A stretch of DNA of 64,000 bases from Escallonia rubra (Eukaryota; Streptophyta; Magnoliopsida; Escalloniales; Escalloniaceae). The notes under the pieces were generated by a model. That model searched no databases. It was not told the origin of the DNA and saw only the letters and a program-made list of their open reading frames with translations. Of the stretch, positions 1 through 9,553 are shown in pieces. The stretch covers positions 186,001 to 250,000 of the forward strand of contig JAVXUO010001624.1 of NCBI GenBank assembly GCA_033065855.1. Direction: 5' to 3'. The position numbers were made by a program, and so were the translations under genes. The number at the start of each line of letters is the position of its first letter. Within the stretch, counting starts at the first letter, position 1.

Positions 1-258
1 ATCATCTTCGCGACCCCCGTCGCCCGTCGTCTGGACTCCACGACGACGGGCCCATATGTCAACGCCCCAAGCATTCCAAGGTCTCAATAGGTGGTGCACG
101 AGGTGGCTCGAGCCACCTACTCTTCACCATCCTCATTCAAAGATGACGCCAGCTACTCTCCGGCCAAAGAACATAAAAAAAAATAATTCTTCCAAGTGTT
201 TATGCGTGCGACGCCCGCTAAGGTTGCCCCTCTGCGCACACCACACGCAGGGGGCTTA
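1..258 (+). mobile_element. 3' internal end of an X-related LTR element
   Basis: This stretch is similar to the reverse complement of the LTR-proximal internal end of the full X element near 26253-26640. Shared landmarks are the palindrome AGGTGGCTCGAGCCACCT (109-126), a segment ending in CTCTGCGCACACCACACGC, and a polypurine-like GCAGGGGGCTTA directly before an LTR start. It lies in the opposite orientation to X and is clearly diverged from it. No coding sequence is recognised. The element continues left of the window. Confidence 0.7.
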
Positions 259-469
259 TGTTCCCAACCTATTCTGGTCATACTCAAGGGCCCAATAAGA
301 GTCCCATTTCACGCGAACACGTCGACATTGTCAACGGTCAATTTTTCAACGCATCAAACCGGTCAGCCCCCGCGCGCCCAAGACACGTGTTTTTCTCGCT
401 TCGCGCGCTTCGTGAGCGACTTAGACATTTTATTTTCCCATCGACGTCACTAACGCTAGCACGTTCATA

Positions 470-1440
470 ATGCCAAGACCATCCGAACACATTTTCATCA
501 AAAACATCGGCCGACGGCACATTTGGAGAAACGGGGTCAAGGGGCAAATGGCCTTGGCCAACCCCAGGGGGTCGATCTCGGCCTTCCCCATGCCATGGGG
601 GTCGGCCTCGGCCTTCCCCATGCCATGGGGGTCGGCCTCGGCCTTCCCCATGCCATGGGGGTCGGCCTCGGCCTTCCCCATGCCATGGGGGTCGGCCTCG
701 GCCATTTTCCCCCGGTGGTTCACCCCTTTCCCGCATACCTCTTTTTCATACTTCTTTCCCCTCGTATACTTTGTACGTAACCTGGGCACCTTAATCGCTA
801 CGTGGGTACGATTCTTGGCAACACGTTCGTCATAACGCAACTTCTGGATTCGTCATTACTTGTCAAAACATATACCGACGGCGCGCCCCGAAGTTCGCAA
901 AAGGATAAGTGGCCTTGGGCTTCGAAAATGAAAGTTGGCCATTTGGCCTTGGCCAACCCCATGCCATGGGGGTCGGCCTCGGCCTTCCCCATGCCATGGG
1001 GGTCGGCCTCGGCCTCTTGGAGGGGTTGGCCTCAGCCATTTTCCCCCGGTGGTTCACCCCTCCACGCAAACCCCTTTTCGCACTTTTTTTCACTTCGTAC
1101 GCTTTGCACGTGACTTTGACATCTTGTTCGTCCTGTAGGTACAATTGACGTCGACACACTCCTTATGATGCAACTTTCAGATTTGTATTTGCCCATAAAA
1201 AATCCTACCGTCCGCGCGCCCGAAGTTTACCAAGAGGGGGGAGTGCCCTTGGGCTCCTTCATGGGAGTTGGCCATTTGGCCTTGGCCAACCCCAGGGGGT
1301 CGGCCTCAGCCTTCCCCATGCCTAGGGGGTCGGCCTCGACCTCCAGGAGGGGTTGGCCTTGGCCTTCCCCCCAATTTTGGCCTATGGCCTTTCCCATCGC
1401 GCGCACTTATTTTCTCGAGTCTTTGCAGCTCCGCGATGTT
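470..1440. repeat. three ~300-370 bp higher-order repeats containing a 30-bp GC-rich array
   Basis: Three successive blocks (about 470-830, 830-1150 and 1150-1440) each run through a TGGCC-TTGGCC segment into a GGTCGGCCTCGGCC core. The first two then share CATTTTCCCCCGGTGGTTCACCCC. The inner unit is exactly 30 bp, built around CCCCATGCCATGGGG, with four copies at 581-700 and about two at 951-1015. The third block has degenerate copies. The same core appears in the X LTRs on the other strand. Confidence 0.8.
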
Positions 1441-1672
1441 TATGGATGTTCAAACATCAACTCCGTGATGTCTGTCATCTATTTCCCATGACCGCGCACC
1501 GTTCTCATGATGCCCGTCACCCAAAGTCGCACGCTACCACCGAATAACCCGTCGTTGACAAACGCATACCATCACTCCCCAACTTTGTCACTACTACATG
1601 TTGCATTCATTATCTTATTATGACATGTACACTTAGCTCGAATCCTGTCTTCAGGACACCTGACGCACGCCC

Positions 1673-2210
1673 ATGTGCCATTCTCATGATACGTGCCCCG
1701 ACACCAAATATTACTCCGCGACGTTCGTTGCCGCGCCCTTGCGCCATTCTCATGATACGTGCCCCAGCACCAAACATTGCTCCGCGACGTTCGTCGCCGC
1801 GCCCTTGCGCAATTCTCATGATACGTGCCCCGGCACCAAATATTGCTCCGCGACGTTCGTCGCCGCGCCCTTGCGCCATTCTCATGATACGTGCCCCGAC
1901 ACCAAATATTGCTCCGCGACGTTCGTCGCCGCGCCCTTGCGCCATTCTCAAGATACGTGCCCTGGCACCAAATATTACTCCGCGATGTTCGTCGCCGCAC
2001 CCTTGTGCCATTCTCAACATATGTGCCCCGGCACCAAATATTGCTCCGCGACGTTCGTCACCGCGTGCTTGCGCCATCGTCACGATACGTGCCCCAGCAC
2101 CAAATATTGCTCCGCGATGTTCCTCGTCGAACCCTTGAGCCATCCTCATGATACCTGCCCCGGCACAAGGTATTACTCCGCGACGTTCGTCGCCGCGCCA
2201 TTTTCATAAC
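1673..2210. repeat. 63-bp tandem array, about 8.5 copies
   Basis: The unit runs from TCTCATGATACGTGCCCC through ACCAAATATTGCTCCGCGAC to the next CGCCGCGCCCTTGCGCCAT, and repeats about every 63 bp with scattered substitutions. Because 63 is a multiple of three, several frames stay open on both strands, giving spurious 140-180 residue open frames. It lies inside the truncated X-related LTR. Confidence 0.9.
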
Positions 2211-2284
2211 GTGTGCCCCCGACACCAGGTATTGTCTCGTGCTGTAGTCACTGCGCCCATGCGCCACAATCATGTTGCATGCTA

Positions 2285-2575
2285 CTGGGATGGGCTCACA
2301 ACCTTATAGCCATCGCCGTCTCAATCACAGGGGGGCTTCGGCCCTCGTACCGGGATGAGCTCACAACCTTATAGCCATCGCCGTCTGAATCACTGGGGGG
2401 GCTTCAGCCCTTGTACCGGGATGGGCTCCCAACCTTATAGCCATCGCCGTCTCAATCACAAGGGGGCTTTGGCCCTCGTACCGGGATGGGCTCACTACCT
2501 TATAGCCATCACCGTCTCAATCACAAGGGGTTTCGGCCCTCGTACCGAGTTGGGCTCACAACCTTATAGCCATCG
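2285..2575. repeat. 65-bp tandem array, about 4.5 copies
   Basis: The unit starts TGGGCTCACAACCTTATAGC and continues to CTCGTACCGGGA. Copies start at 2291, 2356, 2422, 2487 and 2551. The last copy breaks off at CATCGCAG and passes directly into family A LTR sequence. The shared ATCGC at the join suggests microhomology-mediated deletion. Confidence 0.9.
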
Positions 2576-3724
2576 CAGCAGACAAATAGATATACAAAAT
2601 AATTCTATCAAATTACCCCAACCGGGTAAAGATCCCAAAAGAAATAAACTACAATGTTATCAAACCAAAAAGAAAAATCTCATAGCTCCAACACTGCCAT
2701 AAGAATCAAGAGTCACTTCCTTCACCTGTGGCAAAGGCAAGGTAAGAAGACAAAGGGGCAGTAGGGTAAACAAATGGTAAGATGTCAAGCAATAATGGTA
2801 TATTCTAATAACAATATGGGATATGAAACGGACCAATCATGTCTCACTATCAAATATCGAAGTATCAAATATTAGCATTTAACCCAAAATACATTTCAAT
2901 AATATGTAGGGTATGCTACAAAGATGCGATGACTATGGTGGTCATAAGACCCAAACGTCGAACCAAACATACAAATATCAAACGCGTACTCCGGAGCATA
3001 CTAGGAGGATTCGGCTCTCTAGTATAACAAATATGTGTCCAAAGGACCCTCTCAATTTGAGAGTTGTTCAACATAGTCAACGTCAATCTTAAATTGACGG
3101 TCACAAATGTACAAATTCAAAGTTGTGCATCAATAAGGCACAAATGAGAAGGGGTAAACAATGTTCCTAAGAAGGCAAAAGTGGAGCAATCAATTACAAA
3201 CGAGCATAGATGAATCAAAAGTGACGAAAGTATAAGCCTTCGAATTTTCGAAGATACCTTTCCACAGCAAAAATCGTATAAACCCTTACCTCAAACAAGC
3301 TTTTGAACAAAAGAAAACCTTAAAGCACCACTCTAGCGCCAATGAGCTTCCCAAGCCTCCTATTCTCTCTCTCTCTCTCTCCGCCGCAAAGGAGCAAGAA
3401 ATCGAGAACAAAAGGGCTAGAAAGAAAATAAAGAAACTATTTATATGAAGGTAAAATTACACTATTCATTCGAAGCAACATAAGTTTTAGTCGACTAAAA
3501 AGTTTTAATTCGACTAAAAGGTTTAAAGTCGACTAAAAAGTAAGTTTCAGTCGACTAAAAGAGTTTTAATTCGACTAAAAGGTTTAAATTCGACTAAAAA
3601 CCTTAAATTCTAGTAAAAAGTACCTTTCAGTAGACTAAAAGTACTATTCATTCGACTGAAAGTACTATTAATATTTTTTTTAAACTTAACTTAACACAAG
3701 AAATGAAAATTTTGGGGTATTACA
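2572..3724 (-). mobile_element. family A LTR L1, truncated
   Basis: It matches L2 (15165-16529) but lacks about the first 180 bp on the plus strand, the U5 end with the GTGACA terminus. It is the downstream LTR of copy A, with A's polypurine tract at 3725. The U3 part contains short repeats built on TCGACTAAAA (about 3480-3665). Upstream of the transcribed part lies a minus-strand TATAAATAG at 3437-3445. Relative to L2 it also has lost a short stretch carrying the GAGCTCA...GCCCAGTA motif near 2760. Confidence 0.9.
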
Positions 3725-3758
3725 TTCTCCCCCCTTAAAAGAATTCCGTCCGCGGAAT
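3725..3758 (-). other. polypurine tract of copy A
   Basis: The minus strand reads AATTCCGCGGACGGAATTC, then TTTTAAGGGGGGAGAA, immediately before the LTR start TGTAATACCCC. A related CCGAGGACGGAATT plus purine run precedes the 3' LTRs of Y and Z, so the segment is conserved between families. Type 2 copies (B, C2) have CCCCGG where type 1 copies have CCGCGG. Confidence 0.85.
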
Positions 3759-3769
3759 TAAAACATACC

Positions 3770-4619
3770 TTAAACATCAAAGAGCCGAGGGTGCTTTTCG
3801 CGCATAGCATCCTCGAGTTCCCATGTCGCTTATTCCATTGAATGGTTATGCCAAAGTACTTTAACCAACTTAATGGTTTTTGTGCGCAAAATTTGATCCT
3901 TGCGGTCCAAGATTTTCACTGGGCGTTCCTCGTACGATAGGTCCTCTCGAATCTCCACAGGTTTGAAATGTATGACATGTGAAGGATCTGGCAAGTATTT
4001 CCTCAAGGTTGATACATGAAACACATCATGTATTTGCGACAAGCTGGGAGGTAAGGCAACTTGGTAAGCAACTGGTCCAACCCTCCGCAAGATCTCAAAT
4101 GGTCCGATAAAGCTAGGGCTAAGCTTGCCCTTCTTCCCAAAACGCATTACTCCCTTCCAAGGCGATACTTTGAGAAATACATGATCTCCCACTTCGAAAT
4201 TTAGTTCACGTCTTCTATTATCCGCATAACTCTTTTGACGACTTTGAGCAACTAGCAAATTATCCTCGATGAAACGAACTTTCTCCGAGGTAGCTTGTAC
4301 TATCTCGGGCCCTAAGGCACCCAAAAGTTTCTCCTTTCCAACTTCAAGCCAACAAATTGGCGTTCTACATCTCCGCCCATACAAGGCTTCAAATGGTGCC
4401 ATACCAATACTAGCCTGAAAGCTATTGTTGTAAGCAAACTCCATAAGCGGCAATTGATCAGCCCAACTATTCTTGAAGTTTAACGAGCAAGCCCTAAGCA
4501 TGTTTTCTAAAATCAAAATCGTTCTCTCTGACGGTCCATCACTTTTAGGATGATAAGCCGTACTAAGGTCAAGTTGAGTACCCAATGCTTTTTGCAAACC
4601 GTGCCAAAATTTGGACGTA
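3770..4619 (-). pseudogene. pol: copy A integrase C-terminal half with chromodomain-like tail
   Basis: It starts just after the Z insertion. Frame order: end of the integrase core with RFTSKFWHG, the STAYHPKSDGPSERT block containing the catalytic Glu, the GPF/Y-type module (FIGPFEILRRVGPVAYQVALP), and a chromodomain-like tail (SYEERPVKIL ... VLWHNHSMEEATWE). The tail presumably targets insertion to chromatin, as known for chromoviruses. A Glu codon in the MEEATW motif is a stop at 3828-3830; the normal end would be LFDV at 3770. The N-terminal part of integrase lies at 11460-12060, beyond Z. Confidence 0.88.
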
Positions 4620-4624
4620 AAACG

Positions 4625-6526
4625 TGTTAGACCCCTCATATTTAAATGCTTAAGAAAAAAAAAATTAGAGAGCTTGGGACGTAATGAGTATTTTGAAATC
4701 CCATTTGTTTTAGGAATATAAATATATATCTTTTAGGTGTCTGATAGTTACGTACCTTCATATGAGCACACCAAAGTTCAGAGGAGCCTTCATAGAATCC
4801 CTAGGAAGAGACTTATTGGGATTTTACAATTTACTTGAGGTAAGAATTTAAATTGATTTTTGATTTGAGATTGTAGTAGTTTACGAATTTTCGTTGTCAT
4901 TAGAATTTAATTGGAACCGTTGGGTTTGTCAATTTTTAGGGCTTTTGTTACAATTGAATTGAGAAGATCAAATTTATGGGTTTAATCACGATCAGAGGTA
5001 AGGAATTACTTTTCAATTCTGAATCAGCGTTGGACCGATCGTTCGTGTAACGATATAATTTTTCTGAGATCTAAAATTCTTTGGACTGATTTATTTTATT
5101 TTCAAGAGATTCTGTCGAAAAAACCTCCTTACTGTTCAACGTTATTTTTGACATTACCTCCTTGCTGTTTAACATTACCGTAGACATATCCGATTGTTGA
5201 ACCCAATCCGAATCTGTTATTGCTTCTCCCTTTTGTCTATTGCTTGGCTATGCTAATTTTATTCCTTTTTGTTCCTCTTCTTTTGATTAGTTACTCTTGG
5301 CTTTCTTTACAAAGTCAAAGACCTGATCTTTGAATTCTATTGTTGCTTATCATTATTTCTTGAAACTGTTGCCCATTGTCTTCATCTTTAAAGAATCTCT
5401 CAATTTGTTGCTGACGCGTGGATGTCTGATTCTATAAGGAATTCATATCTCATTTTGGCCATAAAATTCCAGTCTAGTTGCCTCGTTTTGCGTGTAAATC
5501 CGCTTTAACATGAAATCTTGTAGTCAAGCTGTTTTTCTTTCCTCTTCGTTTGTACCACGTCATTCACAGTGTATGGGTTATATGTTTCTCAGTATTCTGA
5601 CTTGTTGAATTAAATTACGGTCTCACTGCTTGATTTTAAATTGGCCTATATTGATATCACTTGTTTTTGCAGTTAATTATGTCATTACTTTGTAAACTTT
5701 GGTCACTGTCTTGAGTGGTCAGCTATTAGAAAGTATTATTTGGAGATTTTTTTTGGTCTCTAGTCTACGTGTTAGGTGTTATTAGATAACTCTATGAGCC
5801 ATGTCACAGTGTATGTGACTACTATGTTTCTGACTTATCCACGTGGATTGGAACGTGGGCTAGCTCAGTGGGATGAGTTAGAGATCGCGATCTAACTTTC
5901 TGAACCTGGTTTCACTGTCAGTGATGGCATGTGTGACCTTATTTTGAATGGCTCTCTAGTGTCTGTCTCTGTACAAGGATGTATTTTGACATTTTGAAAT
6001 TTTGTCTTCGTACGAAAATGTATTTTGGCACTTTAAAAGTATGTCTCGTATCTGTTCTATTAAAGTTTTGTACCCTCCGAAATTTCGTTCTTCAGACATT
6101 TTTATTTGTATCCCTTTTGGTTGGTCCGTTGAGCGACCTTACTGGGCATTTGGCTCACTTCCTTATTATGTTTTTCTCTCAGGTGATCAGTAAAAAGGGG
6201 ATTGGATTGCAGGGCTAGCTGTGCGATTGAGAACTAGCATTTTTATATCAGAGACAATATTAGTAGTTTAGTTTTGCATTTAGTTTGGTTATTTTTTAGA
6301 AAGTACAATAGGAGAACCTACGTGGAATTGGAATTTATTTTGGAACTCCGTGTTGGAGTAATTTGGATTATATAAATGCTTTAGGCTACTATGACATTTA
6401 TTAAGGTATCTTTGGGATTAATTAGTACATGCTCTGAATGACCATTTTGAGGAGACTTTTTGATATTTTGAGGTTTTCAGATTCTGTTTATCCGAAATTA
6501 ACGCTCCGAAAATTCGGGGCGTTACA
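4625..6526 (+). repeat. Z 5' LTR
   Basis: It runs TGTTAGACCCCTC to GGGGCGTTACA. Landmarks: AT-rich TATA stretch TATAAATATATAT (4717-4729); possible splice donor CTTGAG|GTAAGA (4839/4840); a conserved block with the palindrome AGATCGCGATCT (5882-5893); TACTGGGC at 6140; possible acceptor TTTCTCTCAG|GTGATCAG (6182/6183). The short open frames at 5979-6218 recur exactly in the other LTR and are not genes. Confidence 0.92.
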
Positions 6527-9005
6527 GTTGGTATCAGAGCTATAGGTTTAAAGTCCTGTAGACTCATGCTTAGTATCGAATAAGTTGTGAGATGGCTAGG
6601 ATGGGTAGAGTTAAGATTACGGTAGAGTCAATATTCTATTATGTGATAATTAATTTAGTATTGAGGAACTGTAAGATCTACAATTATGATTGAGACCTTC
6701 GTTGGGATCTAGTTCCTTCTGATAGTCATGATTTTAGCGTGATTTTGGGTATGGATTACTTGACATATTATCGTGCTTTGGTGGATAATTTTTGACAAGC
6801 GAGTCTATTTCAGATTATCTAATTTGTTTCACTTTGAGTTTTAGGGTTCAAAGCCAATTTGGTTGTTAGTTATAGTCTCAGTTATTATGGCTCGTCGCTA
6901 GTTTCGAAAATGTTATTGGGGGTTTATTCTCCCTTGGGGTGTCCTTCTTTAATTCGTCCAAAAAACAAATAGTGGAAGTGAAAGAACATAAGAGTAATTT
7001 GAATTATAGAATGACTTAGCTTATGTTACATTTTCTTGGTGGAAAGTAAGGTTCTATTGGCTCAAGTTTATCAAGGTATATTGTTGGAGTTTTTGTCCAT
7101 GAAGTTGGTAAAAACCGTGTTCGTGAGAGTCAAAGACAAAAGCTAAAGTGGTATTCTTTGTTGTAATTAAGGTATTTTATGCATAGTAGGAGTGGAACCT
7201 AAGTTCAATAGACAATCCTATTTTGCAGATTTAATGATATGTAGAAACTTGGAGACTCTTGCTTTTAAGGTAACTTGGATTATCTAGTTTGATTGGTGAT
7301 CCTTTGTTTTCGTCTCGGCATATGGTTTCAAAGGATCTATATCCAACTAAGTACTATCTGACATCTAGAAAATTTTAAGTTAACCTTGGAACTATGATTG
7401 TTCTTGTTTTTGGGAATCAGAAGTCACAAAGTTGTAATGACTTTTAATGGTTTAAGTCAGGATCGTTAGATTGTGGTAGTTCGAAGCTGGCATGACTTAC
7501 GTTGGGGGACACATGTTATTCTTCAGGTGGCTTTCTTTGGGTGTTGACATATGATCTAGAGAAGTTGAACTATGTTATTAGGAAGTTTGTTCAAGATGTT
7601 ACACTTTTTGTATCTACTAAAGCATGCTAAGCAAATTATGGTTCGTAGATTGGAAATATGTTCTGCAATCCAAGGGTATACGGTTGATTACTTTATTTCT
7701 GAAGTCTTGATTTGTAGATAGGAGTATTTATACTATAGACGATATATTGTGCAAATGCCCACTTTGAGCTTCAAAAAGCTTTCACCTATTTTGAGGATGG
7801 TAACCTTATAACTCTCTTAAGTGTAGTTGGTGCCAGCGTATTGGGTCAATGGTTGAGGTGGTGAATCTTGCTCTTATGATAACCCGACCAAGTATCTCTA
7901 GTTTTTAGATCTTGATTTATGGCTACTAGGTGTGAAAATGATATTCTGTAAAAGGAGTAAATCTATTATGAACTTTTGAGTGACTAGTTTATAGCTTGTG
8001 GCGTTACCCACATTTCATTATTATTGGTTTTACTTCTACTATGTAATTGGGCGTAAGTGGGATCTAGAGCTCATCTTTTGTAATGACCTTGAGTTGGATC
8101 ATGCTTGTACCTTGTCTAAGCTACCTTGTACCGCAACGTTGTGACGTGGCTAAGCCGTTGAGGTATAACAGACTACTGTAAAGTTTTGTCGGCTTTGTGA
8201 TGTAGAAGGGTTGAGATAACTGATGTTTTCAAGCCCATTTATCATTCTTTTTAGTGATTCGACCTTTGTTCCGACATATGCTTTTCTAGCGTAGGGTAAG
8301 AAGTTTTGTTTTTCTATTAGATGCGTGTTTTAAAGTTCAAGGACCTGGGAATTTTCAATTCTATCACTTAGATGAATTTTTAGTCGTGGGTGCTTAGATT
8401 GTGGAAATAATTTTTTTTTAATCCGTCAATACTATTATGTTATTCTAGTATTGCTGGCGACTTATGGTAAAGGAATAATTGAAGATGAAACTGACTCAGC
8501 ACAGTGATTTGCTGAACTTGTTTTTGAAATATCGAGTAGCTAATTTAGGAGTATGAATTTTTCTTGTTGCTGAAACAGAGAACGGAAATGGCTGAGTTTT
8601 GAGGTAGAAAATAGTCACAGATGTAGCAACAAGTCTGATCTTCTATTCGAATTAGTTTCTGCTCGTTAGTATTTTCTGATCATTCTACGTGTTGAATTGA
8701 TATGATTTTATAGTATGGTGATCTTTTTTGGCATGGTGACGTAAAGTAATCAGACGAGTCTAGTTCTAAGGGCTGATATAAGTGGTCGGATCCATAGTGG
8801 GGCTACGACAAAAGTTGTAACTTCTTGTCCCCTCCAAATGATGTAATAATTGATGTAAATAATTGAAAAGAAAAGTTTCTTGTAGCCTAATAAATCCAAG
8901 AGTTGATGTTAGGATCCAGTTTGATATTTTAGTCTTTGGTAGAGACTATCGCTTTGAGTTTGGTTGATTAAGCAAATGTAAAGTTTTGGATTTGATGCTT
9001 CAGTA
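6527..9005 (+). mobile_element. Z internal region, decayed; primer site and protease remnant
   Basis: The primer site TGGTATCAGAGC lies at 6529-6540, 2 bp after the LTR, and matches initiator tRNA-Met. About 6725-6800 reads HDFSVILGMDYLTYYRALVD in one frame, which matches the end of a retroviral-type protease (VILGMDWL), then stops. The rest, to about 9000, has no open frame I can assign. Gag, reverse transcriptase and RNase H are missing or unrecognisable. Confidence 0.75.
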
Positions 9006-9520
9006 GTGTTTAGTAGAGCTTTAAGTGACAAGAACAGACAGCGCAGTTATACATTTCACTGTCCCTGCGAACTAAAGTTTGAGGTAGGCAATCACGTGTT
9101 CTTAAGAGTTTCACATTGGAAAGGGGTGATGCGTTTTGGTAAGAAGGGCAAGCTTAACCCTAGGTTTGTTGGGCCATTCGAGGCTTCAGAGAGGACTGGT
9201 TCGGTGGCTTACAGAGGTGCATTGCCGCTAGAGTTTTCGCACGTTCATAACTTTTTCTATGTTTCGAATCTGAGGAAGTATGCTTATTATCCGACGCACA
9301 TTGTGTCGTACGAGAATTTATTAGTACAAAAAGACCTTTCCTACAAAGAGCAACCGATTGAGATTCTTGACCATCGTGATCAGGTGTTAAGGACGAAAGT
9401 CATTCCCTTAGTTAAGGCTTTATGGTAGAAACATGAAATTGAAGAGGCTACTTAGAAATCTGAAGAATATATGCGACGTACTTATCCGCACATTTTTGGC
9501 GTCTCAGGTACATTTTGATT
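9006..9520 (+). pseudogene. pol: Z integrase C-terminus and chromodomain-like tail, remnant
   Basis: An open segment to 9428 encodes LKFEVGNHVFLRVSHWKGVM, RFGKKGKLNPRFVGPFE, and NLRKYAYYPTHIV, followed by a tail with LSYKEQPIEILDHRDQVLRT and VKALW. It is homologous to the family A integrase tail but clearly diverged. A TAG stop at 9426 follows KALW; after it the frame still reads KHEIEEAT and RTYPHIFGVSG with another stop, so the chromodomain end is broken. Catalytic integrase residues are absent, so this piece cannot act as an integrase. Confidence 0.85.
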
Positions 9521-9553
9521 CCGAGGACGGAATTTTTATTTAGGGGGGGAGGA
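9521..9553 (+). other. Z polypurine tract
   Basis: CCGAGGACGGAATTTTTATT then TAGGGGGGGAGGA directly precedes the right LTR at 9554. It is the expected priming site for plus-strand DNA synthesis and resembles the equivalent tracts in Y and family A. Confidence 0.85.

Larger units (their letters stand above)
259..2571 (+). mobile_element. truncated LTR of an X-related element
   Basis: It begins TGTTCCCAACCTATTCTGGT, the same start as the X LTRs read on the minus strand, directly after a polypurine-like tract. The body is dominated by G+C-rich tandem repeats. The expected LTR end (...CCTTGGCATCA) is absent: the sequence runs into a 65-bp repeat and then family A LTR L1 at about 2572. It is therefore a truncated LTR of a divergent X subfamily. 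The long open frames inside it are by-products of repeats and are not called as genes. Confidence 0.65.

Noticed and set aside
1572..2209. Overlapping 140-180 residue open frames on both strands
   Set aside because: They follow from a 63-bp (3 x 21) tandem repeat without stops; no codon bias or domain, and they lie within a truncated LTR.
470..2575. CRISPR-like regular repeats
   Set aside because: Repeats are head-to-tail without unique spacers, and the context is a plant retrotransposon LTR.
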